DNA of 64,000 nt from Datisca glomerata (lineage: Eukaryota; Streptophyta; Magnoliopsida; Cucurbitales; Datiscaceae). The notes beneath the pieces are model-generated. The model was not told the DNA's origin. It saw only the letters and a program-made list of their open reading frames with translations, and made no database searches. The stretch lies in assembly GCA_003255025.1 (NCBI GenBank), contig QANY01007306.1, positions 2,439,721 to 2,503,720 on the forward strand, written 5' to 3'. The translations under genes and the position numbers were made by a program. Positions 51,901-63,390 of this stretch are shown piece after piece; the stretch's first letter is position 1; each line of letters starts with the position of its first letter.

Positions 51901-52336
51901 TGTGCCACGATCTGTCAGTTAAAGCAATTCTAAATCTGCACAGTCTGTGTTTTTTGGACTTGAAACTGGACCATGAACGGTAAACGCAGTCGTAGCTGTA
52001 GATCTCCGAATAAGCTTCGATTTGATATCTTACGGGGAACGTGGTTCCTCCCGTGTCAATATTTATGCCCTACGGAAGTTGACATGCGCGTGCTATGATC
52101 CGTCTGTTATAGAAATTCTAAAGCTGCACGGTCTATGTTTTTTAGGCTCAGAACTGGGCCGCGTTGGGTAAACCCTTTTGCACCTGTAGGTCTTTGAATA
52201 AGCTTCGATTTGATATCGTACTGGCCACGTGGTTCCACCCGAGTCAAAAGTTATGCCCTACGGAAATTGGAATGCGTGTGCCACGATCTGTCATTTACAA
52301 CAATTCAAAAGCTACATAGTCTGTCATTTACAACAA
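42950..52336 (-). repeat. Higher-order repeat block with variable unit (about 9-11 monomers)
   Basis: At least eight monomer types recur in similar order. Examples: a type with ATTATA(C/T)TGG; GTGTATTTTGGACTCGAAAC with GGGTTGCGTCGGG; GGTTACAAGAAATCTAAAG with ATGTGGCTACAACTGG; CGAATGTACGTCTC; GGGTACACCCT; and ACGGATCA(C/T)GTGATTCC. The ATTATA(C/T)TGG marker falls at 43,721, 44,889, 46,957, 48,647 and 50,529, spacings of 1,168, 2,068, 1,690 and 1,882 bp. The last three correspond closely to 11, 9 and 10 monomers. A joint that skips from one monomer to another lies at about 44,432. Confidence 0.87.
50856..50863 (+). promoter_or_regulatory. Telo-box-like motif AAACCCTA (representative of many copies)
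   Basis: GGGTAAACCCTATCGCACC, common in the B-oriented monomers, contains AAACCCTA, identical to the plant telo-box core and to one unit of the TTTAGGG telomere repeat. Other monomers read AAACCCTG or AAACCCCG and lack it. The match is exact, but binding or function here is only a possibility. Confidence 0.4.
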
Positions 52337-52340
52337 TCCA
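52288..52340 (-). repeat. 33-bp repeat and truncated monomer at the subfamily boundary
   Basis: CTGTCATTTACAACAAT occurs at 52,288 and 52,321. After the second copy the sequence jumps straight to CCATCGCACTTGTAGG, skipping most of a monomer half. Everything to the left is the 43-52 kb type. The first GGGCCC of the right-hand subfamily is at 52,386. Confidence 0.9.
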
Positions 52341-54129
52341 TCGCACTTGTAGGTCTCTGAATAAGCTTCAATTTGATCTCTTACAGGGCCCGTGTTTCCA
52401 CCCGTGTCAAAAGTTATGTCCTACGGAAGTGGACATGCGCGTTCTACGATCCGTCTGTTACAGCAGTTCTAAAGCTGTACTGTCTGTGTTTTTTTGAACA
52501 CAAAACTCGACTGCGACGGGTAAACCCTATCGCACTTGTAGGTCTCTGAATAAGCTTCAATTTGATATCTTGTAGGGCCCGTGATTCCACCCGTGTCGAA
52601 AGTTATACCCTACGGAAGTGGAAATGCGCGTTCCACGATCCGTCTGTTACAACAGTTCTAAAGCTGCACTTTCCATGTCTTTTTGGACACAAAACTCATC
52701 TCCGATGGGTAAACTTTGTCGCACTTGTAGCTCTCTGAATAAGCTTCAATTTGATATCTTACAGGGCCTGTGGTTCCACTCGCATAAAAAGTTATGCCCT
52801 ACGGAAGTGGACATGCGCGTTCTACGATCCGTCTGTTACTACAGTTCTAAAGCTGCACTGTCCGTGGTTTTTTGGGCACAAAACTCGGCTCCGACAGGTA
52901 AAACTTTTCGTACTTGTAGGTCTCTAAATAAACTTCAATTTGATATCTTACGGGGCTCGTTGTTTCCACTCGCATCAAAAGTTATGCCCTACGAGTAAAC
53001 ACCGTCGCACTTGTAGGTCTCTGAATAAGCCTCAATTTGATATGTTACAGGGCCCGTGGTTCCACCCGTGTCAAAAGTTATGCCCTACGAAAGTGTACAT
53101 GCGCTTTCTACGATCCGTCTGTTACAGCAGTTCTAAAGCTGCATTGTCTGAATTTTTTCAGACACAAAACTCAGCTCCGACAGGTACACCCTGCCGCACT
53201 TGTAGGTCTCTGAATAAGCTTCAATTTGATATCTTGTAGGGCCCGTGGTTCCACCCGTCTGAAAAGTTATACCCTATGGAAGTTGACATGCGCGTTCTAC
53301 GATCCGTCTGTTACAGTAGTTCTAAAGCTGAACTGTTCGTGTTTTTTAGAACACAAAACTTGACTCTGACTGGTAAACCCAATCGCACTTGTAGGTCTCT
53401 GAATAAGCTTCAATTTGATATCTTGTAAGGCCCGTGGTTCCACCCGTGTGAAAAGTATATCCTACGGAAGTGGACATGCGCGTTCTACGATCCGTCTGTT
53501 ACAACAGTTCTAAAGCTGCACTTTCCGTGTCTTTTTGGACACAAAACTCGGCTCTGACGTGCAAACACCGTCACACTTGTAGGTCTCCGAATAAGTTTCA
53601 ATTTGATATCTTACGGGGCCCGTGGTTCAACTTGAGTCAAAAGTAATGTCCTACGGAAGTGGACATGCGCGTTCTATGATCCGTCTGTTACAGAAGTTCT
53701 AAAACTGCAATGTCCATGTTTTTTTGGACACAAAACTCGACTCTGACGGGAAAACCCTATCGCACTTGTAGGTCTCTGAATAAGCTTCAATTTGATATCT
53801 TACAGGGCCCGTGGTTCCACCCGTGTCAAAAGTTATGCCCTACAGAAAAGGACATGCGCGTTCTGCGATCCGTCTGTTACAGAAGTTCTAAAGCTGCACT
53901 GTCCATGTTTTTTTGGACACAAAACTCCGCCCTGACGGGTAAACACCGTCGCACTTGTAGGTCTCTGAATAAGCTTCAATTTGATATCTTACAGGGTCCG
54001 TCGTTCCACTTGAATAAAAAGTTATGCCCTACGGAAGTGGACATGCGCGTTCTACGATGCATCTGTTACAAACGTTCTAAAGCTGCACTGTCCGTCTTTT
54101 TTTGGACACAAAACTCGGCTCCGACGGGT

Positions 54130-54620
54130 AAACACCTTCGCACTTGTAGGTCTCTGAAGAAGCTTCAATTTGATATCTTACAGGACCCGTGGTTCCACTT
54201 GAGTCAAAAGTTATGCCCTACGGAAGTGGACATGCGCGTTCTACGATCCGTCTGTTACAGAAGTTCTGAAACTGCACTGTCCGTGTTTTTTTGAACACAA
54301 AACTCAGCATCGGCAAATAAACCTGATCGAACTTGAAGGTCTCTGAATAAGATTCAAGTTGATATCTTACAGGGCCCGTGGTTCCACCCGTGTCAAAATT
54401 TATGACCTACAGAAGTGGACATGCGCGTTCTACGATCCGTCTGTTTCAGCAGTTCTAAAGCTATACTGTCCGTGTTTTTTTGGACACAAAACTTGGCTTC
54501 GACGGGTAATCCTGGTCTCACTTGTAGGTCTCTGAATAAGATTCAATTTGATATCTTACAGGGCCCGTGATTCCACTCGTGTCAAAAGTTATGCCCTACG
54601 GAAGTGGACATGCACGTTCT
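54130..54620 (-). repeat. Duplicated block in the 189-bp subfamily, copy 1
   Basis: Matches 60,667-61,150 at an offset of 6,537 bp, measured at ACTTGAAGGTCTCTG (54,331 and 60,868). Shared private variants: CTCTGAAGAAGCTTC, AACTCAGCATCG, GATTCAAGTTGATATC, ATGACCTACAGAAGTGG, CTGTTTCAGCAG and AGCTATACTGTCC. Confidence 0.85.
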
Positions 54621-57099
54621 ACGATGCATCTGTTAAAGAAGTTCTAAAGTTGCACTGTCCGTGTTTTTTTGGACACAAAACTCGACACAGATGGGTAAAC
54701 CCATCGCACTTGTAGGTCTCTGAATAAGCTTCAATTTGATCTCTTACTGGGCCCGTGTTTCCACCCGTGTCAAAAGTTATGTCCTACGGAAGTGGACATG
54801 CGCGTTCCACGATCCGTCTGTTATAGCAGTTCTAAAGCTGCACTTTCTGTGTTTTTTTTAACACAAAACTCGACTGCGATGGGTAAAACCTATCGCACTT
54901 GTAGGTCTCTGAATAAGCTTCAATTTGATATCTTGTAGGGCCCGTGATTCCACCCGTGTCAAAAGTTATACCCTACGGAAGTGGAAATGCGCGTTCCACG
55001 ATCCGTCTGTTACAACAGTTCTAAAGCTGCACTTTCTGTGTTTTTTTGGACACAAAAATCGGCTCCGACGAGTAAACACCGTCGCACTTGTAGGTCTCTG
55101 AATAAGCTTCAGTTTGATATCTTATAGGGCCCGTGGTTCCACCCGTGTCAAAAGTTATGCCCTACGAAAGTGTACATGCGGTTTCTACGATCCGTCTGTT
55201 ACAGCAGTTCTAAAGATGCACTGTCCGTGCTTTTTCTGACACAAAACACGGCTCCGACAAGTAAACCCTGCCGCACTTGTAGGTCTCTGAATAAGCTTCA
55301 ATTTGATATCTTGTGGGGCCCGTGGTTCCACCCGTCTGAAAAGTTATACCCTACGGAAGTTGACATGCGCGTTCTACGATCCGTCTGTTACAGTAGTTCT
55401 AAAGCTGAACTGTCCATGTTTTTTAGAACACAAAACTCGCCTCCAACAGGTAAACCCTATCGCACTTGTAGGTCTCTAAATAAGCTTCAATTTGATATCT
55501 TGTAGGGCCTGTGGTCCACCCGTGTGAAAAGTTATATCCTACGGAAGTGGACATGCGCTTTCTACGATCCGTCTGTTACAACAGTTCTAAAGCTGCACTT
55601 TCCGTGTCTTTTTGGACACAAAACTCAGCTCCGACGTGTAAAAACCGTCACACATGTAGGTCTCTGAATAAGTTTCAATTTGATATCTTACGGGGCCCGT
55701 GGTTCCACTTGAGTCAAAAGTAATGCCCTACGGAAGTGGACATGCGCGTTCTACGATCCGTCTGTTACATAAGTTCTAAAACTGCACTGTCCGTGTTTTT
55801 TTGGACATAAAACTCGACTCCGATGGTTAAACCCCGTCGCACTTGTAGGTCTCTTAATAAGTTTCAATTTGATATCTTACAGGGCCCGTGTTTCCACCCG
55901 TGTCAAAAGTTATGCCCTATGGAAGTGGACATGCGCATTCTACGATGCATCTGTTAAAGAAGTTCTAAAGCTGCACTGTCCGTGTTTTTTTGGACACAAA
56001 ACTCGACACAGATTGGTAAACCCATCGCACTTGTAGGTCTCTGAATAAGCTTCAATTTGATCTCTTACAGGGCCCGTGTTTCCACCCGTGTCAAAAGTTA
56101 TGTCCTACGAAAATGTACTTGCCCTTTCTACGATTCGTTTGTTACAGCAGTTCTAAAGATGCACTGTCCGTGCTTTTTCAGACTCAAAACTCGGCTCCGA
56201 CACGTAAACCCTATCGCACTTTTAGGTCTCTGAGTAAGCTTCAATTTGATATCTTGTAGGGCCCGTGATTCCACCCGTGTCAAAAGTTATGCCCTACGGA
56301 AGTGGAAATGCGCGTTCCACGATCCGTCTGTTACAACAGTTCTAAAGCTGCACTTTCTGTGTTTTTTTGGACACAAAACTCGTCTTCGATAGGTAAACAC
56401 CGTCGCACTTGTAGGTCTCTGAATAAGCTTCAATTTGATATCTTCCAGGGCCCGTGGTTCCACCCGTGTCAAAAGTTATGCCCTATAGAAGTGGACATGC
56501 GCTTTCTACGATTCGTCTGTTACAGCAGTTCTAAAGCTGCACTGTCCGTACTTTTTCAGACACAAAACTCGGCTCCGACAAGTAAACCCTGCCGCACTTG
56601 TAGGTCTCTAAATAAGCTTGAATTTGATATCTTGTAGGGCCCGTGGTTCCACCCGTCTGAAAAGTTATACCCTACGGAAGTTGACATGCGCGTTCTACGA
56701 TCCGTCTGTTACAGAAGTTCTAAAGCTGCTCTGTCCGTGTTTTTTTGGACATAAAACTCGACTCTTACGGGTAAACCCTGTCGCACTTGTAGGTCTCTGA
56801 ATAAGCTTCAATTTGATATCTTACAGGGCCCGTGGTTCCACCCGTGCAAAAGTTATACCCTACGGAAGTGGACATGCGCGTTCTACGATGCATCTGTTAA
56901 AGAAGTTCTAAAGCTGTACTGTCCGTGTTTTTTTAGACACAAAACTCGACACAGACGGGTAAACCCATCGCACTTGTAGGTCTCTGAATAAGCTTCAATT
57001 TGATATCTTACAGGGTCCGTCGTTCAACTTGAATAAAAAGTTATTCCCTACGGAAGTGGACATGCGCGTTCTACGATCCGTCTGTTACAGAAGTTCTAA

Positions 57100-57560
57100 A
57101 GCTGCACTGTCCGTGTTTTTTTGGAAACAAAACTCGACTCCGATGGGCTAACCCGATCGTACTTGTAGGTCTCTGTATAATCTTCAATTTGATATGTTAC
57201 AGGGCCCGTGTTTCCACCCGTGTCAAAAGTTATGCCCTACGGAAGTGGACATGCGCGTTCTACGATCCGTCTGTTATAGAAGTTCTAAAGCTGCACTGTC
57301 CATTGTTTTTTTGACGCAAAACTCGACTCCGACGGGTAAACCCCGTCACACTTATAGATATCTTAATAAGCTTCAATTTTATATCTTACAGGACCCGTGT
57401 TTCCACCCGTGTCAAAAGTTATACACTACGGAAGTGGACATGCGCGTTCTACGATCCGTCTGTTACAAACGTTCTAAAGCTGCACTGTCCGTGTTTTTTT
57501 GGACACAAAACTCGGCTCCGACGGGTAAACACCGTCGCACTTGTAGGTCTCGGAAGAAGC
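57100..57560 (-). repeat. Duplicated block (GGAAACAAAACTCGAC type), copy 1
   Basis: Matches 60,240-60,700 at an offset of 3,140 bp (GGAAACAAAACTCGACTCCG at 57,123 and 60,263). Shared variants: GATGGGCTAACCCGATCGTAC, CTCTGTATAATCTTCA, TTTTTTGACGCAAAAC, CACACTTATAGAT, and CTGTTACAAACGTTC. Confidence 0.87.
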
Positions 57561-57708
57561 TTCAATTTGATATCTTATAGGGCCCGTGGTTCCACTTAAG
57601 TCAAAAGTTATGCCTTACGGAAGTGGACATGTGCGTTCTACGATCCATCTGTTACAGAAGTTCTAAAGCTGCTCTGTCCGTGTTTTTTAGAACACAAAAC
57701 TTGACACA

Positions 57709-57724
57709 GATGGGTAAACCCATC
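57709..57724. other. Perfect 7-bp-arm dyad, GATGGGT/ACCCATC version
   Basis: GATGGGT (57,709-57,715), AA, ACCCATC (57,718-57,724). At the same monomer position 59,339-59,355 has GACGGG/CCCGTC, that is, both arms differ at the paired base. Confidence 0.78.
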
Positions 57725-60239
57725 GCACTTGTAGGTCTCTGAATAAGCTTCAATTTGATCTCTTACAGGGCTCGTGTTTCTACTCGTGTCAAAAGTTATG
57801 CCCTATGGAAGTGGACATGCGCGTTCTACGATCCGTCTGTTAGAACAGTTCAAAAGCTGCACTATCTGTGTTTTTTTTAACACAAAACTCGGCTCTGACG
57901 TGTAAACACCGTCACACTTGTAGGTCTTCGAATAAGTTTCAATTTGATATCTTACGGGGCTCGTGGTTCCACTTGAGTAAAAAGTTATGCCTTACGGAAG
58001 TGGACATGCGCGTTCTACGATCCGTCTGTTACAGCAGTTCTAAAGCTGCACTGTCCGTATTTTTTCAGACACAAAACTTGTAGGTCTCTGAATAAGCTTC
58101 AATTTGATATCTTGTAGGGCCCGTGGTTCCACCCGTCTGAAAAGTTATACCCTACGGAAGTTGACATGCGCGTTCTACGATCCGTCTGTTACAGAAGTTC
58201 TAAAGCTGCTCTGTCCGTGTTTTTTAGAACACAAAACTTGACACAGATGGGTAAACCCATCACACTTGTAGGTCTCTGAATAAGCTTCAATTTGATGTCT
58301 TACAGGGCCCGTGTTTCCACTCGTGTCAAAAGTTATGCCCTACGGAAGTGGACATGCGCGTTCTACGATCCGTCTGTTACAGCAGTTCAAAAGCTGTACT
58401 GTCTGTGTTTTTTTGAACAAAAAACTCGACTCCGACGATTAAACCCTATCGCACTTGTAGGTCTCTGAATACGCTTCAATTTGATATCTTGTAGGGCCCG
58501 TGATTCCACCCGTGTCAAAAGTTATACCCTACAGAAGTGGAAATGCGCGTTCCAGGATCCGTCTGTTACAACAGTTCTAAAGTTATTCCCTTCAGAAGTG
58601 GACATGCGCGTTCTACGAATAAGATTCAATTTGATATCTTACAGGGCCCGTGGTTCCACCCGTGTCGAAATATATTCCCTTCAGAAGTGGACATGCGCGT
58701 TCTACGATCCGTTTGTTACAGCAGTTCTAAAGCTGCACTTTCCGTGTTTTTTTGGACACAAAACTCTATTCTGACGGGTAAACACCGTCGCACTTGTAGG
58801 TCTCTGAATAAGTTTCAATTTGATATCTTGCAGGGCCCGTGGTTCCACCCGTGTCAAAAGTTATACCCTACGGAAGTGGACATGCGCGTTCTACGATTCA
58901 TCAGTTACAGAGGTTCTAAAGCTGCACTGTCCGTGTTTTTTTGGACACAAAACTCGACTCCGATGGGTAATATCGTCGCACTTGTTGGTCTTTGAATAAG
59001 CTTCAATTTGATATCTTGCAGGGCCCGTGGTTTCACCCGTGTCAAAAGTTATACCCTACGGAAGTGGACATGCGCGTTCTAAGATCCGACAGTTACAGCA
59101 GTTCTAAAGCTGTGCTGTCCGTGTTTTTTTGAACACAAAACTCGACTCTGACGGGTAAACCCTATCGCACTTGTAGGTCTCTGAATAAGCTTTAATTTGA
59201 TATCTTGTAGGGCACGTGGTTCCACTCGTGTGAAAAGTTATACCCTACGGAAGTGGACATTCACGTTCTACGATCCGTCTGTTACAGAAGTTCTAAAGCT
59301 GCACTGTCCATGTTTTTTTGGACACAAAACTCGACTCCGACGGGTAAACCCCGTCGCACTTGTAGGTCTCTTAATAAGCTTCAATTTGATATCTTACAGG
59401 GCCGGTGTTTCCACCCGTGTCAAAAGTTATGCCCTACGGAAGTGGACATGCGCGTTCTAAGATCCGTCTGTTACAGAAGTTCTAAAGCTGCACTGTCCGT
59501 ATTTTTTGGACACAAAACTCGACTCCAACAGGTAAACCCTATCGCACTTGTAGGTCTCAGAATAAGCTTTAATTTGATATCCTGTAGGGCACGTGGTTCC
59601 ACCCGTGTGAAAAGTTATACCCTACGAAAGTGGACATGCGCGTTCTACGCTCCATCTGTTACATAAGTTCTAAAACTGCACTGTCCGTGTTTTTTTGGAC
59701 ACAAAACTCGACTCCGATGGGTAATACCGTCGCACTTGTAGGTCTTTGAATAAGCTTCAATTTGATATCTTGCAGGGCCCGTGGTTTCACCCGTGTCAAA
59801 AGTTATACCCTACGGAAGTGGACATGCGCGTTCTACGATCCGTCTGTTACAGAAGTTCTAAAGCTGCTCTGTCCGTATTTTTTTGGACACAAAACTCGAC
59901 TCTGACGGGTAAACCCTGTCGCACTTGTAGGTCTCTGAATAAGCTTCAATTTGATATCTTACAGGACCCGTGGTTCCACCCGTGTCAAAAGTTATGCCCT
60001 ACGGAAGTGGACATGCGCGTTCTACGATCCGTCTGTTACAGAAGTTCTAAAGCTGCTCTGTCCGTATTTTTTTGGACACAAAATTCGACTCTGACGGGTA
60101 AACCCTGTCGCACTTGTAGGTCTCTGAATAAGCTTCAATTTGATATCTTACAGGGCCCGTGGTTCCACTCGTGTCAAAAGTTATGCCCTACGGAAGTGGA
60201 CATGCGCGTTCTACGATCCGTCTGTTACAGAAGTTCTAA

Positions 60240-60700
60240 AGCTGCACTGTCCGTGTTTTTTTGGAAACAAAACTCGACTCCGATGGGCTAACCCGATCGT
60301 ACTTTTAGGTCTCTGTATAATCTTCACTTTGATATGTTACAGGGCCCGTGTTTCCACCCGTGTCAAAAGTTATGCCCTACGGAAGTGGACATGCGCGTTC
60401 TACGATCCGTCTGTTACAGAAGTTCTAAAGCTGCACTGTCTGTTTTTTTTTTGACGCAAAACTCGACTCCGATGGGTAAACCCCGTCACACTTATAGATC
60501 TCTTAATAAGCTTCAATTTTATATCTTACAGGGCCCGTGTTTCCACCCGTGTCAAAAGTTATGCACTACGGAAGTGGACATGCGCATTCTACGATCCGTC
60601 TGTTACAAACGTTCTAAAGATGCACTGTCCGTGTTTTTTTGGACACAAAACTTGGCTCCGACGGGTAAACACCGTCGCACTTGTAGGTCTCTGAAGAAGC
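60240..60700 (-). repeat. Duplicated block (GGAAACAAAACTCGAC type), copy 2
   Basis: Partner of 57,100-57,560. It carries the same run of private variants over about 2.5 monomers, then continues directly into the block shared with 54.1 kb. Confidence 0.87.
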
Positions 60701-61150
60701 TTCAATTTGATATCTTACAGGGCCCGTGGTTCCACTTGAGTCAAAAGTTATGCCCTACGGAAGTGGACATGCGCGTTCTACGATACGTCTGTTACAGAAG
60801 TTCTAAAGATGCACTGTCCGTGTTTTTTTGAACACAAAACTCAGCATCGACAAGTAAACATGGTCGGACTTGAAGGTCTCTGAATAAGATTCAAGTTGAT
60901 ATCTTACAGGGCCCGTGGTTCCACCCGTGTCAAAATATATGACCTACAGAAGTGGACATGCGCGTTCTACGATCCGTCTGTTTCAGCAGTTCTAAAGCTA
61001 TACTGTCCGTGTTTTTTTGGACACAAAACTTGGCTTCGACGGGTAATCCCGGTCGCACTTGTAGGTCTCCGAATAAGATTCAATTTGATATCTTACAGTG
61101 CCCGTGATTCCAATCGTGTCAAAAGTTATGCCCTACGGAAGTGGACATAC
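60667..61150 (-). repeat. Duplicated block in the 189-bp subfamily, copy 2
   Basis: Partner of 54,130-54,620 with the same ordered private variants (AACTCAGCATCG, GATTCAAGTTGATATC, ATGACCTACAGAAGTGG, CTGTTTCAGCAG). Its left end overlaps a second duplicated block shared with 57.1-57.6 kb, so this region combines pieces of two source segments. Confidence 0.85.
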
Positions 61151-63322
61151 GCGTTCTACGATCCGTCTGTTACAGAAGTTCTAAAACTGCATTGTCCGTG
61201 TTTTTTTTGACACAAAACTCGACTCAGACGGGTAAACACCGTCGCACTTGTAGGTCTCTGAATAAGATTCAATTTGATATCTTACAGGGTCCGTCGTTCC
61301 ACTTGAATAAAAAGTTATGCCCTACGGAAGTGGACATGCGCGTTCTACGATGCATCTGTTAAACAAGTTCTAAAGCTGCACTGTCCGTGTTTTTTTGGAC
61401 ACAAAACTCGACACAGATGGGTAAACCCATCGCACTTGTAGGTCTCTGAATAAGCTTCAATTTGATATCTTCCAGGGCCCGTGGTTCCACCCGTGTCAAA
61501 AGTTATGCCCTACAGAAGTGGACATGCGCTTTCTACGATTCCTCTGTTACAGCAGTTCTAAAGCTGCACTGTCCGTACTTTTTCAGACACAAAACTCGGC
61601 TCCGACAAGTAAACCCTGCCGCACTTGTAGGTCTTAAAATAAGCTTCAATTTGATATCTTGTAGGGCCCGTGGTTCCACCCGTCTGAAAAGTTATACCCT
61701 ACGGAAGTTGACATGCACGTTCTACGATCCGTGTGTTACAGAAGTTCTAAAGCTGCTCTGTCTGTGTTTTTTAGAACACAAAACTCACCACAGATGGGTA
61801 AACCCATCGCACTTGTAGGACTCTGAATAAGCTTCAATTTGATATCTTACAGGGCCCGTGTTTCTACTCGTGTCAAAAGTTATGCCCTACATAAGTGGAC
61901 ATGCGCGTTCTACGATCCGTCTGTTACGGCATTTCAAAAGCTGTACTACCTGTGTTTTTTTGAACACAAAACTCGACTCCGACGGGTAAACCCTATCGTA
62001 CTTGTAGGTCTCTGAATAAGCTTCAATTTGATATCTTACAGGGCCCGTGGTTCCACCCGTGTCAAAAATTATGCCCTACGAAAGTGTACATGCGCTATCT
62101 ACGATCCGTTTATTACAACAATTCTAAATCTGCACTGTCCGTACTTTTTCAGACACAAAACTTGGCTCCGACAAGTAAACCCTGCCGCACTTGTAGGTCT
62201 CTGAATAAGCTTCAATTTGATATCTTGTAGGGCCCGTGGTTCCACCCGTCTGAAAAGTTATACCCGACGGAAGTTGACATGCGCGTTCTACGATCCGTCT
62301 GTTACAGAAGTTCTAAAGCTGCTCTGTCCGTGTTTTTTAGAAGACAAAACTCGACACAGACGGGTAAACCCATCGCACTTGTAGGTCTCTAAATAAGCTT
62401 CAATTTGATCTCTTACAGGGCCCGTGTTTCTACTCGTGTCAAAAGTTATGCCCTACGGAAGTGGACATGCGCGTTCTACGATCCGTCTGTTACAGCAGTT
62501 CAAAAGCTGTACTATCTGTGTTTTTTTAACACAAAACTCGACTCCGACGGGTAAACCCTATCGTACTTGTAGGTCTCTGAATAAGCTTCAATTTGATATC
62601 TTACAGGGCCCGTGGTTCCACCCGTGTCAAAAGTTATGCCCTACAGAAAAGGTCATGCGCGTTCTACGATCTGTCTGTTACAGAAGTTCTAAAGCTGCAC
62701 TGTCCGTGTTTTTTTTGACAAAAAACTCGGCTCCGACGGGTATACACCGTCTCACTTGTAGGACTCTGAATAAGCTTCAATTTGATATCTTACAGGGCCA
62801 GCCGTTCCACTCGCGTCAAAAGTTATGCCCTAGGGAAGTGGACATGCGTGTTCTACGATTCGTCTGTTACAGAAGTTCTAAAGCTGCACTGTCCGTGTTT
62901 TTTTAGACACAAATCTCGACTCTGATTTGAAAACCCTATCGTACTTGTAGGTCTCTGAATAAGCTTCAATTTGATATCTTACAGGGCCCGTAGTTCCACC
63001 CGTGTCAAAAGTTATGCCCTACGGAAGTGGAAATGCGCGAACTACGATCTGTCTGTTCCAGCAGTTCTAAAGCTGCACTGTCTGTGTTTTATTGGACACA
63101 AACCTCGACTTCGACGAGTAAACACGGTCGCACTTGTAAGTCTCTGAATAAGATTCAATTTGATATCTTATAGGGCCCGTGGTTCCACCCGTGTCAAAAG
63201 TTATGCCCTACGAAAGTGTACATGCGCTTTCTACGATCCGTCTGTTACAGCAATTCTAAATTTGCACTGTCCGTACTTTTTCAGACACAAAACTCGGCTC
63301 CGACAAGTAAACCCTGCCGCAC

Positions 63323-63390
63323 TTGTAGGTCTCTGAATAAGCTTCAATTTGATATCTTGTAGGTCTCTAAATAAGCTTCAATTTGATGAC
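63323..63390 (-). repeat. 34-bp tandem duplication
   Basis: TTGTAGGTCTCTGAATAAGC begins at 63,323 and a near-identical copy (TTGTAGGTCTCTAAATAAGC) at 63,357. A third TTGTAGG at 63,391 leads into GGCCCGTGG. The step equals the normal distance between CTTGTAGGTC and CTTGTAGGGC in this subfamily, so slippage between these short matches explains it. Confidence 0.93.

Noticed and set aside
53710..54294. 194-codon open reading frame (and similar ones at 59,746-60,291 and 62,424-62,906)
   Set aside because: It is three 189-bp monomers read in phase. The peptide repeats every 63 residues, has no recognisable domain, and starts and stops at arbitrary places in the monomer.
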